Counted from the first letter of the stretch, positions 17,990 to 28,080 are shown. The stretch is DNA of 64,000 bases from Aureibacter tunicatorum (GCF_036492635.1 NZ_AP025305.1:3658001-3722000), one strand, 5' to 3'. Program-made: numbers and translations. The notes: generated from the sequence alone by a model not told the origin.

Positions 17990-17997
17990 TACCTTTG
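17990..17997 (+). promoter_or_regulatory. Probable Bacteroidota -7 promoter element
   Basis: TACCTTTG fits the TAnnTTTG consensus and lies 44 bases before the redoxin start codon. The upstream -33 element is not convincing (only an AT-rich run). Confidence 0.45.
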
Positions 17998-18041
17998 CAT
18001 CATCAATCACAACGCGGCCCCGTTATAAACATCTCAGAACT

Positions 18042-19217
18042 ATGAAAACGACATTCGCGACTATTCTCGCCAACGACAACAAGACAAGTGTTGAAGCGTC
18101 CAAGCTTTCAGATGGAAAATTATGGATTAAGGAAAGCGAATTGAAAGCTTCCACTGGCTACGAATTAAAATCCAGCGGGATATGTTACCCGGAATTGGAT
18201 ATTTGCATACCCGCACATCAACAAGGCTGGACGCAATCCATTGACAATGAAAAATGGATCAATGTGTCCGCTATTTCCCAATACCTTGGCCAAGCTTGCG
18301 TGAACAACAAAGACAAGTCCATTTGGAGCCTTGGAATTCTTCCTGAACGCAGAAGCAAAATGCTGGAATCAAACCTTGCTCCCGACTTTTCCATGTTGGA
18401 TATTCATGGCGAAACGGTAACCTTGTCAAAGCTCAAAGGCAAAAAAGTTCTCATTGTCACTTGGGCGACTTGGTGCGGTTGCAGATTTGACCTTAAGTCT
18501 TGGCAAAAGATCTATGAAGAATTGAACGACCCCAATTTCGAAATCATTTGCGTAGCGCAGGATTCGCAAGGCGAAGAAGTCGCGCGAAAGTGGTTTGTCG
18601 ATGCCAAAGCCACCTTCAAATGCATCGTCGACCCAAGCCACAAGATCAGCTCCTTGTTCGGCTGGGTAAATGTGCCTACAGGGGCTTGGATAGATGAAAA
18701 TGGAAAAATCGTCCGAGTAAACGAAGCAGCTTATGCTCAAGAACATGAAATTAAAAATTTGGTATCAACAACTAAATTCGGCAGCAACGCATTCGGGGAT
18801 GCAACTAAAAAGTGGGTAAAATTCGGGCTCACCGATGATATCAAGCAAAGCCAAGAAAAACTATCTCTCAACACGAGAATGCAAAACGCAGAGGACTTCA
18901 AAGCTTTAGCGCATTTCAAGCTGGGACTTCACTTGCTTCAAATCGGTCATAAGCAAGAAGCGGAGCAGCACTTTGATGCAGCTAGAAAATTGGCTCCCGA
19001 CAACTGGAATATTCAACGACAAAGCTGGACCTTCAAAGGCACGCTTCATGCTATCAAAAGCTGGAATCGAATCACCAGAGCCAATGCCGAAAGCGACCAA
19101 AAATGGACTTATTATCAACCAATGGACTTGGCCAATGCCTCCACAAGACGAACGACTCGTATCGAATTCATTTGGGAAAAATGGGCGGACAAGTGCAAAA
19201 ACTTATTCAAGTCTTAA
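18042..19217 (+). CDS. Redoxin (AhpC/TSA-ResA-like) protein with N- and C-terminal extensions
   Basis: 391 residues. Residues about 110-245 form a thioredoxin-like redoxin domain (APDFSMLDIHGETVTLSKLKG) with an active site TWCGCRFDLK and the cis-Pro region NVPTGAWIDENGK. The site is CGC rather than CxxC, unusual for TlpA/ResA. The first 100 residues are a separate domain with several Cys (GICYPELDICIP). The tail after 260 contains a TPR-like helix pair (LAHFKLGLHLLQIGHKQEAEQHFDAARKLAPDNW). No signal peptide, so cytoplasmic. It follows a Crp/Fnr gene and a -7 element. Probably peroxide or thiol related; the reaction is unknown. Confidence 0.75.
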   Translation: MKTTFATILANDNKTSVEASKLSDGKLWIKESELKASTGYELKSSGICYPELDICIPAHQQGWTQSIDNEKWINVSAISQYLGQACVNNKDKSIWSLGILPERRSKMLESNLAPDFSMLDIHGETVTLSKLKGKKVLIVTWATWCGCRFDLKSWQKIYEELNDPNFEIICVAQDSQGEEVARKWFVDAKATFKCIVDPSHKISSLFGWVNVPTGAWIDENGKIVRVNEAAYAQEHEIKNLVSTTKFGSNAFGDATKKWVKFGLTDDIKQSQEKLSLNTRMQNAEDFKALAHFKLGLHLLQIGHKQEAEQHFDAARKLAPDNWNIQRQSWTFKGTLHAIKSWNRITRANAESDQKWTYYQPMDLANASTRRTTRIEFIWEKWADKCKNLFKS

Positions 19218-19243
19218 CTCTCCTGACTTCTTTCAACAAAAAA

Positions 19244-19268
19244 TGCGCGACCCATCACAGGTCGCGCA
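19244..19268. terminator. Bidirectional terminator between convergent genes
   Basis: TGCGCGACC and GGTCGCGCA form a perfect 9-bp GC-rich stem with a 7-base loop, between the redoxin and beta-helix lipoprotein genes. A-rich and T-rich runs lie on the two sides. Confidence 0.8.
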
Positions 19269-19304
19269 ACCATCAAAAAATTTTCCCTACTTTTTAATTA
19301 CATT

Positions 19305-20696
19305 CTACTTTGGAGCATAAGCGCCAGCGTACTCCGCAGGAGAAGGGATGGTAATTGTCTTTCCTCCGATTTCAGTGAAAACTGCATTCGGTTCAATGTC
19401 TGTAGTTCCAATATTAGCTGCCGGAGAGTCTGATCTCAAGCTAAAATCCAACGTTTTATAATCCAACTCCAAAGAAGGCTCGCCATTTGGATTTGTCGGG
19501 TGGTCCACATCAAAGTTTACAAACAAAGGATCTTCAACATCGTCTCTTCCAAGGATATCCTGTCCATCAAACACATTGCATGCTGCGTTGAATACTTCCC
19601 AGAACATTTCATCTCCAGCTGTTGGCTCTTCCCTGTTAGGCAAGATACCATGATGAGGCACATATCCAGTGCTCTTAGAATCATCCACTTCACCATAGTA
19701 GTAGTTGTGCCCAACCCAAGTGTTGTTCAAATCACTAGAAGCATCCACTTTCGTTCCGTACTTGCCATTCACTACCAAGTTGTTGAAGATCTTTCCTCTA
19801 GCGCCTTTTTCAATATTAATTGATCCGCCTCTTTCGCCATCTCTTCTCCACCCACAGAAAGCCATCGTATTATTGTACATGTTCACATTTGTCTGCGGGT
19901 CGCCTTCGATAGGCTTGGAGAAACCTATTTTAATTCCATTAGTAGCGATAGAATACATCAAGTTGAATGCGCAATCGCCTGTCGTTCCTTGCTTGAAATT
20001 GAAAGCCTCATCCTCAGTCACTCCCGTATAAGCTACTACATTGTGAAACAATTCCACTTGTCCTCTTTCCACATAGATAGCGTCACCTCCAGAATGGGCA
20101 ACTGTAGAATTCTCCATGTAAAGCTTTCCTTGGTTGTTATTGAAAAATACTGAATAAAGCAATTCACCCACATCCAATTTCCCTAATCTCACAGCTTCAG
20201 AGTTCGCATTCGCCGGGCCTCCTGAATACTCGACTGTCACATAAGTCATCGCCATTTCTTCGGTAGTTTCACCTCCCATGATACCGCCCCATACAGCTCC
20301 ATAAATGTTGTTGTCTGTTTTGAACTCATCAGGCACAGTAAATAAAATTGGCTCTTCTTGAGTACCCCAAGCGTAAAAATTACCTCTTGCAACAATTTCA
20401 GGCACATTTGTCGGATCAGCGATTACTGTAACACCCGGCTCCACATTCAAATCATGGCCTTCCGTCACGATCAAGTTTTCGCCTAACCAGTACACATTTC
20501 CTGATTCCAATGTCAAATCTTGGTCCACAACCCCTCCAATAGGAATCGCGCCTTCTGGGATATCTTGGTCTCCCCCGCCTCCGTTGTCTCCTCCATTGCC
20601 TTCATTGGTATCGTCCGAGCAAGAAACAAACGCGATAGCCATCAGCATCAACAGCGCCTTGGCTGCGAAATTCTTAAAAAGATTACTAGCTTTCAT
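19305..20696 (-). CDS. Surface lipoprotein, right-handed beta-helix
   Basis: 463 residues. The signal peptide ends in VSC (Cys26), followed by SDDTNEGN, an acidic stretch like the Bacteroidota surface-export signal, then a Gly/Asp-rich linker. The body is made of beta-helix coils: GVTVIADPTNVPEIVARGNFYAWGTQEEPI, a run around AMTYVTVEYSGGP, and later GGDAIYVERGQVELFHNVVAYTG and NMYNNTMAFCGWRRDG. Such proteins bind or act on polysaccharides or other polymers. It lies 39 bases downstream of the TonB-receptor gene, the position a SusD partner would take, so it is likely the receptor's accessory lipoprotein. No catalytic residues can be named. Confidence 0.75.
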   Translation of the reverse strand: MKASNLFKNFAAKALLMLMAIAFVSCSDDTNEGNGGDNGGGGDQDIPEGAIPIGGVVDQDLTLESGNVYWLGENLIVTEGHDLNVEPGVTVIADPTNVPEIVARGNFYAWGTQEEPILFTVPDEFKTDNNIYGAVWGGIMGGETTEEMAMTYVTVEYSGGPANANSEAVRLGKLDVGELLYSVFFNNNQGKLYMENSTVAHSGGDAIYVERGQVELFHNVVAYTGVTEDEAFNFKQGTTGDCAFNLMYSIATNGIKIGFSKPIEGDPQTNVNMYNNTMAFCGWRRDGERGGSINIEKGARGKIFNNLVVNGKYGTKVDASSDLNNTWVGHNYYYGEVDDSKSTGYVPHHGILPNREEPTAGDEMFWEVFNAACNVFDGQDILGRDDVEDPLFVNFDVDHPTNPNGEPSLELDYKTLDFSLRSDSPAANIGTTDIEPNAVFTEIGGKTITIPSPAEYAGAYAPK

Positions 20697-20735
20697 TGTA
20701 ATTAAGTGATTAGGTATTTATTGGTTAATTTTGTC

Positions 20736-23528
20736 TTAAAAATTGTATTTCATTCCCAGCAAGAATTGTCTTCCATACAAGTCTCTTCTCACCAAGATAT
20801 TATCTCCTGTATTGCCTTGGTACGGTGTAAGCGCTTCGCTATTGCTTAATGGCTGGCGAATTTCCAATTCGTAGGCATTGTCCAGCAAGTTGTTCGCTTT
20901 CAAGTAAACCGTTAACCCGTTTTTCATTTCCTTCTCTACCGACACGTCCAATTGCCAGAAGCCTTTTTGCCAAATATCATTTTGGTAATATGCCGACACT
21001 TCATGTATTCTGTCGCCTGTGAATACGCTGGCGATCTGAGCATTCCATCCTGTGTCCATATCCTTGTACAATAAGGATATGTTTGCGATATGCGCCGCTT
21101 GACCTTGCAAGGACCTCGTTTCTCTCACTGTGCGAGCGGTAATATCAGAGTTTGGATCGCTTGGATCTTGACGCTCCACTATGGTCTTGTCTGAAGTGAT
21201 TTCCGAATGAGTAAAAGTATAATTGGCGCTGAATCCGATCTTATTGAAGTATTTGATAACATCAACTTCCAAACCTATGTTCGTCGCATCTCCAAGGTTT
21301 TCAGGCAAAATCTCGCCACGAGAAAGGTTCAGCACATACTCTATTGGATTGATAATTCTCTTGTAAAAACCTCCAATCATGAATTTGTCCATACCCGACG
21401 GAAAAAGCTCGTACCTTAAATCAAAGTTATGCGCATGAGTTCTTTCCACAAACGGGTTGCCCGATTCCAAATAATCCGTCTCCGTATCACCATTGACTAT
21501 CGGCACAAATTCGGCAAAACCCGGTCTGATGACTGACGCGAAATATGATGATCTCAAACTTGATTTCGGATTGATATTGTATTTCAAATGCAAACTTGGC
21601 AAGATGTCCGTGTAGTTATAATCCTTGCTTGCGATACCTTGCTCCACTACCGGGTTGCTTGGGTCCAACATCGTGTATCCCGTGCTTGTATGCTCCATAC
21701 GCACCCCACCCAATACTTGAAACTTATCCTCAAACAAGAATCTAAACTGAGCGTAAGCAGCGTAAATATCTTCATGCGCCTCATACTTGTTCAATGCCGG
21801 ACTGGATCCCAAAGGCGTTTCAATCACCCAATCCACATCTGAGATATCATGCCAATCAACACCTTTCACCATCGTTCGGCCATTGGATGCATTGAATGTG
21901 TATCGCTCATAGTCGTTGGTTCGATTCTTAAGCCTCATCATTCCTCCTACTTTAAACTCTGACTCGGTAGCAAAATTCAAATCCGGCGTCATAATGAAGT
22001 TACCGTACATTTGCACGTCTCTATCCTCATTTTCATCCCATTGTCTTCTCAAAGAACTTCTTCCGGCTATTCTTTCAGGGGTGTATTCCCAATTCTCCAT
22101 CGATAAGTTTCTTGAAAATCTGGTATTGTCAGGAATTTGATTCTTGGCAAAAGAGTAAACTCCCGCCCAATCAGCCTTCAACCAGTTGTTCAACTTATGA
22201 TCACCTTTAAGCGTCGAAGTCAAAATCTGCTGGCGTGTAATTCGATACCTTGTTATCGCAGACATTTCACCTGCGTTGCCATTGATTGGATCGTAAGAAC
22301 CCCATACTCTCGTTCTCAACACGTCTCTTACCTGATCATTTTGCAAGTAGACAAATGCGTTATACAAACTGATATTATGATTCGGATTAATTCTATAATC
22401 GATCTTCGAGTGCACTCCAGCTCGCTTTTGTATTTGAGAATAGGTTCTCTCTTCCATATTTTGAAGCTCTGTTCTCCCAGAAGCGTTTGGAGACATGGCT
22501 GCTTGGAAAAACACACTCTCAGAACCTCTGTATGTTTGCTGGTAGCTTCCCGCCAATATCACTCCAAGCTTATTGTCCAAAAACCTATTCCCTATGGAAC
22601 CTCCAAGCACTGTGTTTGGCGCTAAATTTATTCTGTCAAGCACCAAATGGTTGAAACCAAAATCTTTCCCTACAGTCGCGCTATGACCGCCACCATGTTT
22701 CCAAGAAGGAGGCTGGACCATATTTCCAGACTTGTCCCATGTCAGAAAATCCTGATTGTTCATCAAAGTATTGTAACCCAACGCCAGATTGAATTGGCCT
22801 GAATACTGCTCGGGAGCGTCTTTCATCTCCATGTTAATCACACCTCCGACGGCATCCCCTTCCATATCAGGCGTCAATGCTTTGGTAACTTCCAATCTAT
22901 CCAATAAATCAGAAGGGAATAAATCCAAAGGAACATAACGGTTTTTATTATCAGGAGATGGTATTTTCACACCATTCACCAAAGTATAGTTATAACGCTT
23001 GTCCATACCTCTTACGATTGCGAATTGGCCATCGCCGGAATTGTTTCTCTCCAAGGAAACACCCGATACCCTTTGGACGACATTCGCCACATTAAGATCG
23101 GGAGATAATTCGATTGTCTTGGCTGATACCACAGACATCACTCTAGGAGCCATTTTCTCTGTCTTTCGAGCGCTCATGTCTGTGCTTCTATCCTGATTGG
23201 CAGTGACTACGATTTCATCAAGTTGCTGCAAAGAGCTGCTCAATACAAAATTCACCTCTTCCCAGCTTCCATTCACATCCACTTCGAGCACTTTATCTTC
23301 ATAGCTCACATAGCTAGCGATCACTCTGTATTTCGCATTGGAAGACAACTTCAACTGAAAGCTTCCATCCAATCCCGTGCTCTCTCCTATCGTCGTATTT
23401 TCAATTCTCACGGTAGCCCCTATCAATGGCTCCCCTTCATCGTCAAAAACTTTTCCTTTAACCCCTTGGCTAAATGCATTTGTCAAACAACAAAACAGTA
23501 AAATAAAAGTAACTCCAATATTCCTCAT
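20736..23528 (-). CDS. TonB-dependent outer-membrane receptor
   Basis: The start at 23528 (MRNIGVTFILLFCCLTNAFS) gives a signal peptide and 930 residues; the 14 codons before it are unlikely. A carboxypeptidase regulatory-like domain (GVKGKVFDDEGEPLIGATVRIE) is followed by a plug (VANVVQRVSGVSLERNNSG, then GMDKRYNYTLVNGVKIPSP, DAVGGVINMEMKDAP) and a long beta-barrel ending in FLLGMKYNF, with the usual terminal Phe. It imports a large or scarce substrate using TonB energy. No SusD follows; the next gene is a beta-helix lipoprotein. The substrate is unknown. No sigma/anti-sigma pair is adjacent, so control is probably by an ordinary promoter in 23529-23889. Confidence 0.88.
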   Translation of the reverse strand: MRNIGVTFILLFCCLTNAFSQGVKGKVFDDEGEPLIGATVRIENTTIGESTGLDGSFQLKLSSNAKYRVIASYVSYEDKVLEVDVNGSWEEVNFVLSSSLQQLDEIVVTANQDRSTDMSARKTEKMAPRVMSVVSAKTIELSPDLNVANVVQRVSGVSLERNNSGDGQFAIVRGMDKRYNYTLVNGVKIPSPDNKNRYVPLDLFPSDLLDRLEVTKALTPDMEGDAVGGVINMEMKDAPEQYSGQFNLALGYNTLMNNQDFLTWDKSGNMVQPPSWKHGGGHSATVGKDFGFNHLVLDRINLAPNTVLGGSIGNRFLDNKLGVILAGSYQQTYRGSESVFFQAAMSPNASGRTELQNMEERTYSQIQKRAGVHSKIDYRINPNHNISLYNAFVYLQNDQVRDVLRTRVWGSYDPINGNAGEMSAITRYRITRQQILTSTLKGDHKLNNWLKADWAGVYSFAKNQIPDNTRFSRNLSMENWEYTPERIAGRSSLRRQWDENEDRDVQMYGNFIMTPDLNFATESEFKVGGMMRLKNRTNDYERYTFNASNGRTMVKGVDWHDISDVDWVIETPLGSSPALNKYEAHEDIYAAYAQFRFLFEDKFQVLGGVRMEHTSTGYTMLDPSNPVVEQGIASKDYNYTDILPSLHLKYNINPKSSLRSSYFASVIRPGFAEFVPIVNGDTETDYLESGNPFVERTHAHNFDLRYELFPSGMDKFMIGGFYKRIINPIEYVLNLSRGEILPENLGDATNIGLEVDVIKYFNKIGFSANYTFTHSEITSDKTIVERQDPSDPNSDITARTVRETRSLQGQAAHIANISLLYKDMDTGWNAQIASVFTGDRIHEVSAYYQNDIWQKGFWQLDVSVEKEMKNGLTVYLKANNLLDNAYELEIRQPLSNSEALTPYQGNTGDNILVRRDLYGRQFLLGMKYNF

Positions 23529-23889
23529 TCCTGTACCTCTTCGTATTTCGAAAGTAAATGTAGGAAACACTTTTTACTCGATTCTTAACCTACATTTATG
23601 CATATATTATCTTTAATATGAAGCTATTCATTATAAAAAGGATAATTAAGGACTACCTAAAACGCTATCGCTGTAAATCAGCAAGTTAGAGGTTAACATT
23701 GGCTTAACAAAACATATAAACAACAAAAAACAACTCATAAACGACACTTAAAAACCATTAAACGACAATGAAAAAAAATTAAAGTCTTGGTGAAAAAGAA
23801 ATTCAAAACACGGAAATATCAAAAAACAAATAAGACTACTTCTATTCTTGCTTTTTGCTTACATTAGATTAAACAAACCGCTTTTTAAC
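23529..23889. other. Intergenic region between divergent genes
   Basis: About 360 bases, AT-rich, separating the TonB receptor (minus) and the DUF4153 gene (plus). Reading the minus strand, TACATTTA lies shortly upstream of the receptor start and is close to the TAnnTTTG -7 consensus. No ORF or hairpin is seen. Confidence 0.35.
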
Positions 23890-25773
23890 ATGAAAATCCC
23901 TTCATTGAATTACCTAAAGGAGCAAGCCTTGAAGTCCGCATCAAGGTTTCCCTTATCTTTAGCAAGTGCCTTCATAGGCTCAGCGATTGCCATTTATTTA
24001 GTAGAAAATGAAAGGTCCATAGACAATATCTTTCCTCTGGTTAATCTCATGCTAACGCTAGCTTTGGCAATTCCTACTTTCTTTTGCGCCCAAGTACTAT
24101 CTGAAAAGGAGTCTTTTTCCAAAAAAAGCAAAATCATAGTGTTTGGCGCTGCCTTCTTATTTGTAGCTGCAACTTACCTTAGCTTGCCAAATCCAGAAAC
24201 CGTCTCTAATATTTCAATACCTTATATACGCTATGGTGTTTTCAATGTCATTGCTCATCTGCTCGTATCGTTTATTCCTTACTACAATAAGGGCGAAGTC
24301 AATGGTTTTTGGAATTACAACAAAACGCTTTTTATCAGACTTTGCACTTCCCTGCTATTTTCTGTAGTCATCTACTTGGGCATTGTTTTCTTATTATTCG
24401 CCTTGGACCAGCTTTTCAATATCGACATACATGACAAGCTGTTCATGGACTTCTGGATATTTACGATAGGAATATTCAATACTTGGTTCTTCATTTCCGG
24501 CATACCAAAAGATTTTCAAAAATTAGAAGAAATCGACGCATACCCTAAAAGCCTGAAGATATTTTCCCAATATATACTCTTGCCTTTATTGAGTATTTAC
24601 TTAATCGTTCTCTATGCTTATGGGGCAAAAATAATCATCACTTGGCACTGGCCAAAAGGAATTGTTTCCTATATGATCTTGACAATAGCGATATTAGGCA
24701 CGTTGACTTTGTTGCTGATCTATCCCTACGGCAAATCAAAAGAGAACGCTTGGATTAACAAATTTTCCAGAGTCTATTACTTCATTTTGGTTCCACTGAT
24801 TGCTTTGCTTTTTATATCCATAAGCATACGGCTTAATGAATATGGAATCACTGTAAATCGCTATGCTATTTTCGGTTTAGGCATATGGCTAAGCATCATC
24901 GCCGGATACTTCATCTTCGGAGGCAAAAACATCAAAGCCATACCACAAACCCTTGCCTTTATTTTGATTCTATCAGTATTTGGCCCTTGGAGCATGTTCA
25001 ATATGGGAGAGAAATCGCAAAGCAAAAGACTAATAAGCATATTGGAGCAAAACGGAATTATTGAAAATGGAAAAATTCAAAACGAGACCATATGGGTTCA
25101 AGACAGCCTCCCTGATTTTTACAGCCCTGATTTTTCATACAAAAACGAAGGCAAACTAAGTGATTCGCTTCACAATGAAGTAATAAGCATCATGGACTAC
25201 TTAGACGACTTTCATGGCTACTCACAACTCAGCCCATATTTCAAGCAAAACATGGATTCTCTGATCAAAATAGGCCAAGCAAAACGAAAAAGGAGGTACT
25301 ACAATGCTGATATGATTTATTTGAAAACAATGGGCATTGAAACATGGAGAAAATACAATGATTTTGACAAATACAAATTTGTGAATTATACTTCTAATCT
25401 AGTCAACAATATTGTACACATCAAGGGTTATGATTGGCTATACTCTTTTAATAATTCTTTTTGGCACATGGATTCTGTTTATACAAAAACACTACAAGTA
25501 AAGACTGAGGAAAAACTAATAGTCAAAAAAGATATGTCGATGTCAATCATCAAAAAACATGATACACTAAATTTCGATTTGAAAAAGCTAGTTTCAAATT
25601 TACCCGACACAAACAGTACTTTGCCAAGCCCCAAAATGACCATTTATCCTCATGGCCAAGATAGTTCAACAAGTAATTATCAATTAGTGCTAAAAAGGCT
25701 TAAAATCAAAAAAACTAATAATCAAGATGAATTACACGATATAAGCGGATATTTATTAGAAAAAGAAAACTAA
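23890..25773 (+). CDS. DUF4153 multi-pass membrane protein
   Basis: The start at 23890 (MKIPSLNYLKEQALKSA) is favoured over one 14 codons upstream. 627 residues. About ten to twelve hydrophobic segments fill residues 20-370 (for example LFSVVIYLGIVFLLFALDQLF and IILTIAILG-like stretches), and a soluble domain of about 250 residues follows. The membrane part fits DUF4153 (LYLIVLYAYGAKIIITWHWPKG is a typical block). The role of DUF4153 is unknown. It stands alone and is followed by a tight terminator. Confidence 0.75.
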   Translation: MKIPSLNYLKEQALKSASRFPLSLASAFIGSAIAIYLVENERSIDNIFPLVNLMLTLALAIPTFFCAQVLSEKESFSKKSKIIVFGAAFLFVAATYLSLPNPETVSNISIPYIRYGVFNVIAHLLVSFIPYYNKGEVNGFWNYNKTLFIRLCTSLLFSVVIYLGIVFLLFALDQLFNIDIHDKLFMDFWIFTIGIFNTWFFISGIPKDFQKLEEIDAYPKSLKIFSQYILLPLLSIYLIVLYAYGAKIIITWHWPKGIVSYMILTIAILGTLTLLLIYPYGKSKENAWINKFSRVYYFILVPLIALLFISISIRLNEYGITVNRYAIFGLGIWLSIIAGYFIFGGKNIKAIPQTLAFILILSVFGPWSMFNMGEKSQSKRLISILEQNGIIENGKIQNETIWVQDSLPDFYSPDFSYKNEGKLSDSLHNEVISIMDYLDDFHGYSQLSPYFKQNMDSLIKIGQAKRKRRYYNADMIYLKTMGIETWRKYNDFDKYKFVNYTSNLVNNIVHIKGYDWLYSFNNSFWHMDSVYTKTLQVKTEEKLIVKKDMSMSIIKKHDTLNFDLKKLVSNLPDTNSTLPSPKMTIYPHGQDSSTSNYQLVLKRLKIKKTNNQDELHDISGYLLEKEN

Positions 25774-25778
25774 ATACG

Positions 25779-25798
25779 AAGAGGCTTTAGAGCCTCTT
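25779..25798. terminator. Terminator after DUF4153 gene
   Basis: AAGAGGCT TTAG AGCCTCTT: perfect 8-bp stem with a four-base loop, followed by TTCTTTC. It also faces the convergent GNAT gene. Confidence 0.8.
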
Positions 25799-25804
25799 TT
25801 CTTT

Positions 25805-26323
25805 CTATGCCAGCATCAATTCATAGCAATTATATTTAAGAGGCATCCAAGGCAAATTAATTTGCCCACGATATTCATAGCCAAGCTTTTGATAAAATCT
25901 ATTCGCTCGCTCATTTTCGCAATAAGTATCCAAAACAAGACTATCCTTACCGTGATTCTTGCCAACTTGCTCGGCATACTTCATCATCTTCAGGGCTATT
26001 TTTTCTTCCCGAAACTCAGGCAGACTTACCAAACGGTGAACCGCTAAAAAATCCTTGCCTTTCCAGTCAATATCCTTGTAAGGCTCGGTAGTCTTCTCAT
26101 TCAGCACGAAAGAGCCTTTATGAATTCCATTTTCTTCCCATACCAGATAATCCCCCGCTTCCAAATCCGCTTTGATCATATCCTCTGAAGGGTAGTCTCT
26201 GTCCTGCGGCCACTGGACAACATCAAGCTTGGCCATCTCTGCTTTGATCGCTTGCACAGAATCATATATTCTGGACAAATCGCTTATCTCCCCTTTTCTT
26301 ATCCATTCAAATGTTGAATTCAT
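25805..26323 (-). CDS. GNAT-family N-acetyltransferase
   Basis: 172 residues covering a complete GNAT domain: substrate strand region DYLVWEENGIHKGSFVLNEK, motif A region LAVHRLVSLPEFREEKIALKMMKYAEQ and motif B CENERANRFYQKLGYEYRGQI. Motif A has EEKIA in place of the usual Q/RxxGxG/A signature, so the pyrophosphate loop is non-standard. Cytoplasmic, single gene. The acetyl acceptor is unknown. Confidence 0.8.
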   Translation of the reverse strand: MNSTFEWIRKGEISDLSRIYDSVQAIKAEMAKLDVVQWPQDRDYPSEDMIKADLEAGDYLVWEENGIHKGSFVLNEKTTEPYKDIDWKGKDFLAVHRLVSLPEFREEKIALKMMKYAEQVGKNHGKDSLVLDTYCENERANRFYQKLGYEYRGQINLPWMPLKYNCYELMLA

Positions 26324-26391
26324 ATTTTCTTGTCATATGCTTAAAAACAATACTCTCGTCAATGCTAAATTTAAGCCAATGAAAAGAAAAA

Positions 26392-26415
26392 AGAAACCCG
26401 CCTTGGCAGGTTTCT
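26392..26415. terminator. Hairpin terminator upstream of the GNAT gene, after the PhoD-like gene
   Basis: AGAAACC and GGTTTCT pair over 7 bp with an inner GCC-TT-GGC extension. On the minus strand it follows the PhoD-like gene and is succeeded by a TTTTTTCTTTTC run, so it ends that operon. Confidence 0.75.
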
Positions 26416-26431
26416 CATACTTTTGATAAAA

Positions 26432-28072
26432 TCAAACCAAATGGCTGAATGCATGCCTGTGCATGCCTACAAAATAAGTTTGATCCTTCAAGCTTTCCAT
26501 TTCTCGAGGAGCTCCTTCCTCCAGTTCGGTATCAAATACTTTCAACACCAATTTCAGATTCTCTCCTTCAGGCTCGATGGTCAAGAAATTCGGATCGCTG
26601 ATTGTCGGCCATATTCTCGTTACCAAGCCCAGCTCTTCAGAAAAAGTCTCTGTTCCCACCTGCACCAACTCGTTGAGCATCTCGCTTGGATGCTCTCTGT
26701 TGGTAAGCGCTGAAGTCGTCACTTGGTAGAGCGCTCTTGAAAACCCCATTGGCTGAAAAGCGAATAAGTTAGCCACATGTATATCTCCGGACACATTGAC
26801 GATCTGAACGCTTGGACTTTGCCTATGAAACTTTCTCAACACATTCAGCAATCGTTTGAATTGCTCGACATTGCCGGGCGACAACCAACTGTCCCTAACA
26901 TCATCCCTGATACCTGCGGCAAGATCAGTAACAGGCTTGGGAGATTTTGAAGCCGCTTTTTCAATAAAGTCCTTAAGATTAATGAACGGAACAGCGCAAC
27001 CCATGATCAAAAACTTGACTCTTTTGTTTCTTGACGCTTCTTCGCAAAAGCTTTCGAAATCGCCAAGCTGCTCCTCGGAAATCACCTTGCCGGTCGGATC
27101 TTCATATTTTCGACTGCTTCTGCCATCAAATACGAATACCGCCATTTGGCCATCTATATAAGCTTGGTGCGCATCCGGCTCTGAGTCAGTTCCCGTTTTA
27201 TTGGAAGGTTTTCTTACCCTTGGTCCATTGTTAAGAATGTACTCATTGGCCACTTTCTGCGCCTGCTCCAATATCGCTCGATTGCCTTTTTCAAAATCAT
27301 TGGCTTCACTACCCCAACCATCCCGAATCTCGTGGTCATCCCACACGCAAATGTGAGGGTAATTTCTCATCGTTTCCTGCAAGGGAGCAAAGCTCCAATG
27401 CGCTCTATACATTCTTCGGTAAGCTCTCGCTAATTCCAATTTACCTCTTTCAGAACCAAGAGAAGGCGTATTGTCATAATAAGCCTCAATAAAATTAGTC
27501 GATGAACAACCGTCAGAATACGCTGTGTCGCCCAAAGCCCATATATTATCCGGATGATAAGCCTGCACATGTTTTCGATACCATTCGAAAATTTCTTCCG
27601 TATGCGTATTCAATATCGCTTCTCCATTCTCTCCGTCAGCAAATGGCTGATTGCATGACCAAGCGACTACCTTCGGCTTGGAGTTATCAAGCTGAAGCTC
27701 AAAATTCCCGGAAATACTCCCTCTCTGATTCAGCAACAATTCCGACAACGCCGGCTTTTTAAGCTCGCCGCTTTCAAGCATACCTTCATCCAGCGAGTCA
27801 TTCCACTTTATCGCCATCCATTTCCAAGACTTGAATCCCCTATACACTTCAGGTACGGTAAATTCATATCTGTATGGAGCTTGCTCTCCGGCTGCCGCCT
27901 CAAAATCATTTCTGAAGACAGTATCCATGGAGACCAAGCCTTCGGGAAAAACCAACAAGGAATAATACCCCGAAGACAATGGTTTAATCACCCAAGACCT
28001 TGTCCAAGCCGAAGGCTTCCCCATGATCGCAATATCATGAAGAGCCACCGGATATGTTATCTTTTTAGCCAT
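26432..28072 (-). CDS. PhoD-like metallophosphatase
   Basis: 546 residues. The C-terminal 400 residues carry PhoD-type metal-binding blocks: WALGDTAYSDG (Asp), VWDDHEIRDGWG (Asp-Asp-His), VFVFDGRSSRKY and NVSGDIHVANLFAF (Asp-x-His). The first 140 residues are a beta-rich domain. No signal peptide is visible, unlike secreted alkaline phosphatase D, so it may be cytoplasmic or exported by another route. PhoD enzymes are phosphodiesterases or phosphomonoesterases. The start lies eight bases after the stop of the 871-residue gene, so the two are co-transcribed and may work together; the substrate is unknown. Confidence 0.75.
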   Translation of the reverse strand: MAKKITYPVALHDIAIMGKPSAWTRSWVIKPLSSGYYSLLVFPEGLVSMDTVFRNDFEAAAGEQAPYRYEFTVPEVYRGFKSWKWMAIKWNDSLDEGMLESGELKKPALSELLLNQRGSISGNFELQLDNSKPKVVAWSCNQPFADGENGEAILNTHTEEIFEWYRKHVQAYHPDNIWALGDTAYSDGCSSTNFIEAYYDNTPSLGSERGKLELARAYRRMYRAHWSFAPLQETMRNYPHICVWDDHEIRDGWGSEANDFEKGNRAILEQAQKVANEYILNNGPRVRKPSNKTGTDSEPDAHQAYIDGQMAVFVFDGRSSRKYEDPTGKVISEEQLGDFESFCEEASRNKRVKFLIMGCAVPFINLKDFIEKAASKSPKPVTDLAAGIRDDVRDSWLSPGNVEQFKRLLNVLRKFHRQSPSVQIVNVSGDIHVANLFAFQPMGFSRALYQVTTSALTNREHPSEMLNELVQVGTETFSEELGLVTRIWPTISDPNFLTIEPEGENLKLVLKVFDTELEEGAPREMESLKDQTYFVGMHRHAFSHLV

Positions 28073-28080
28073 GCGCTATA

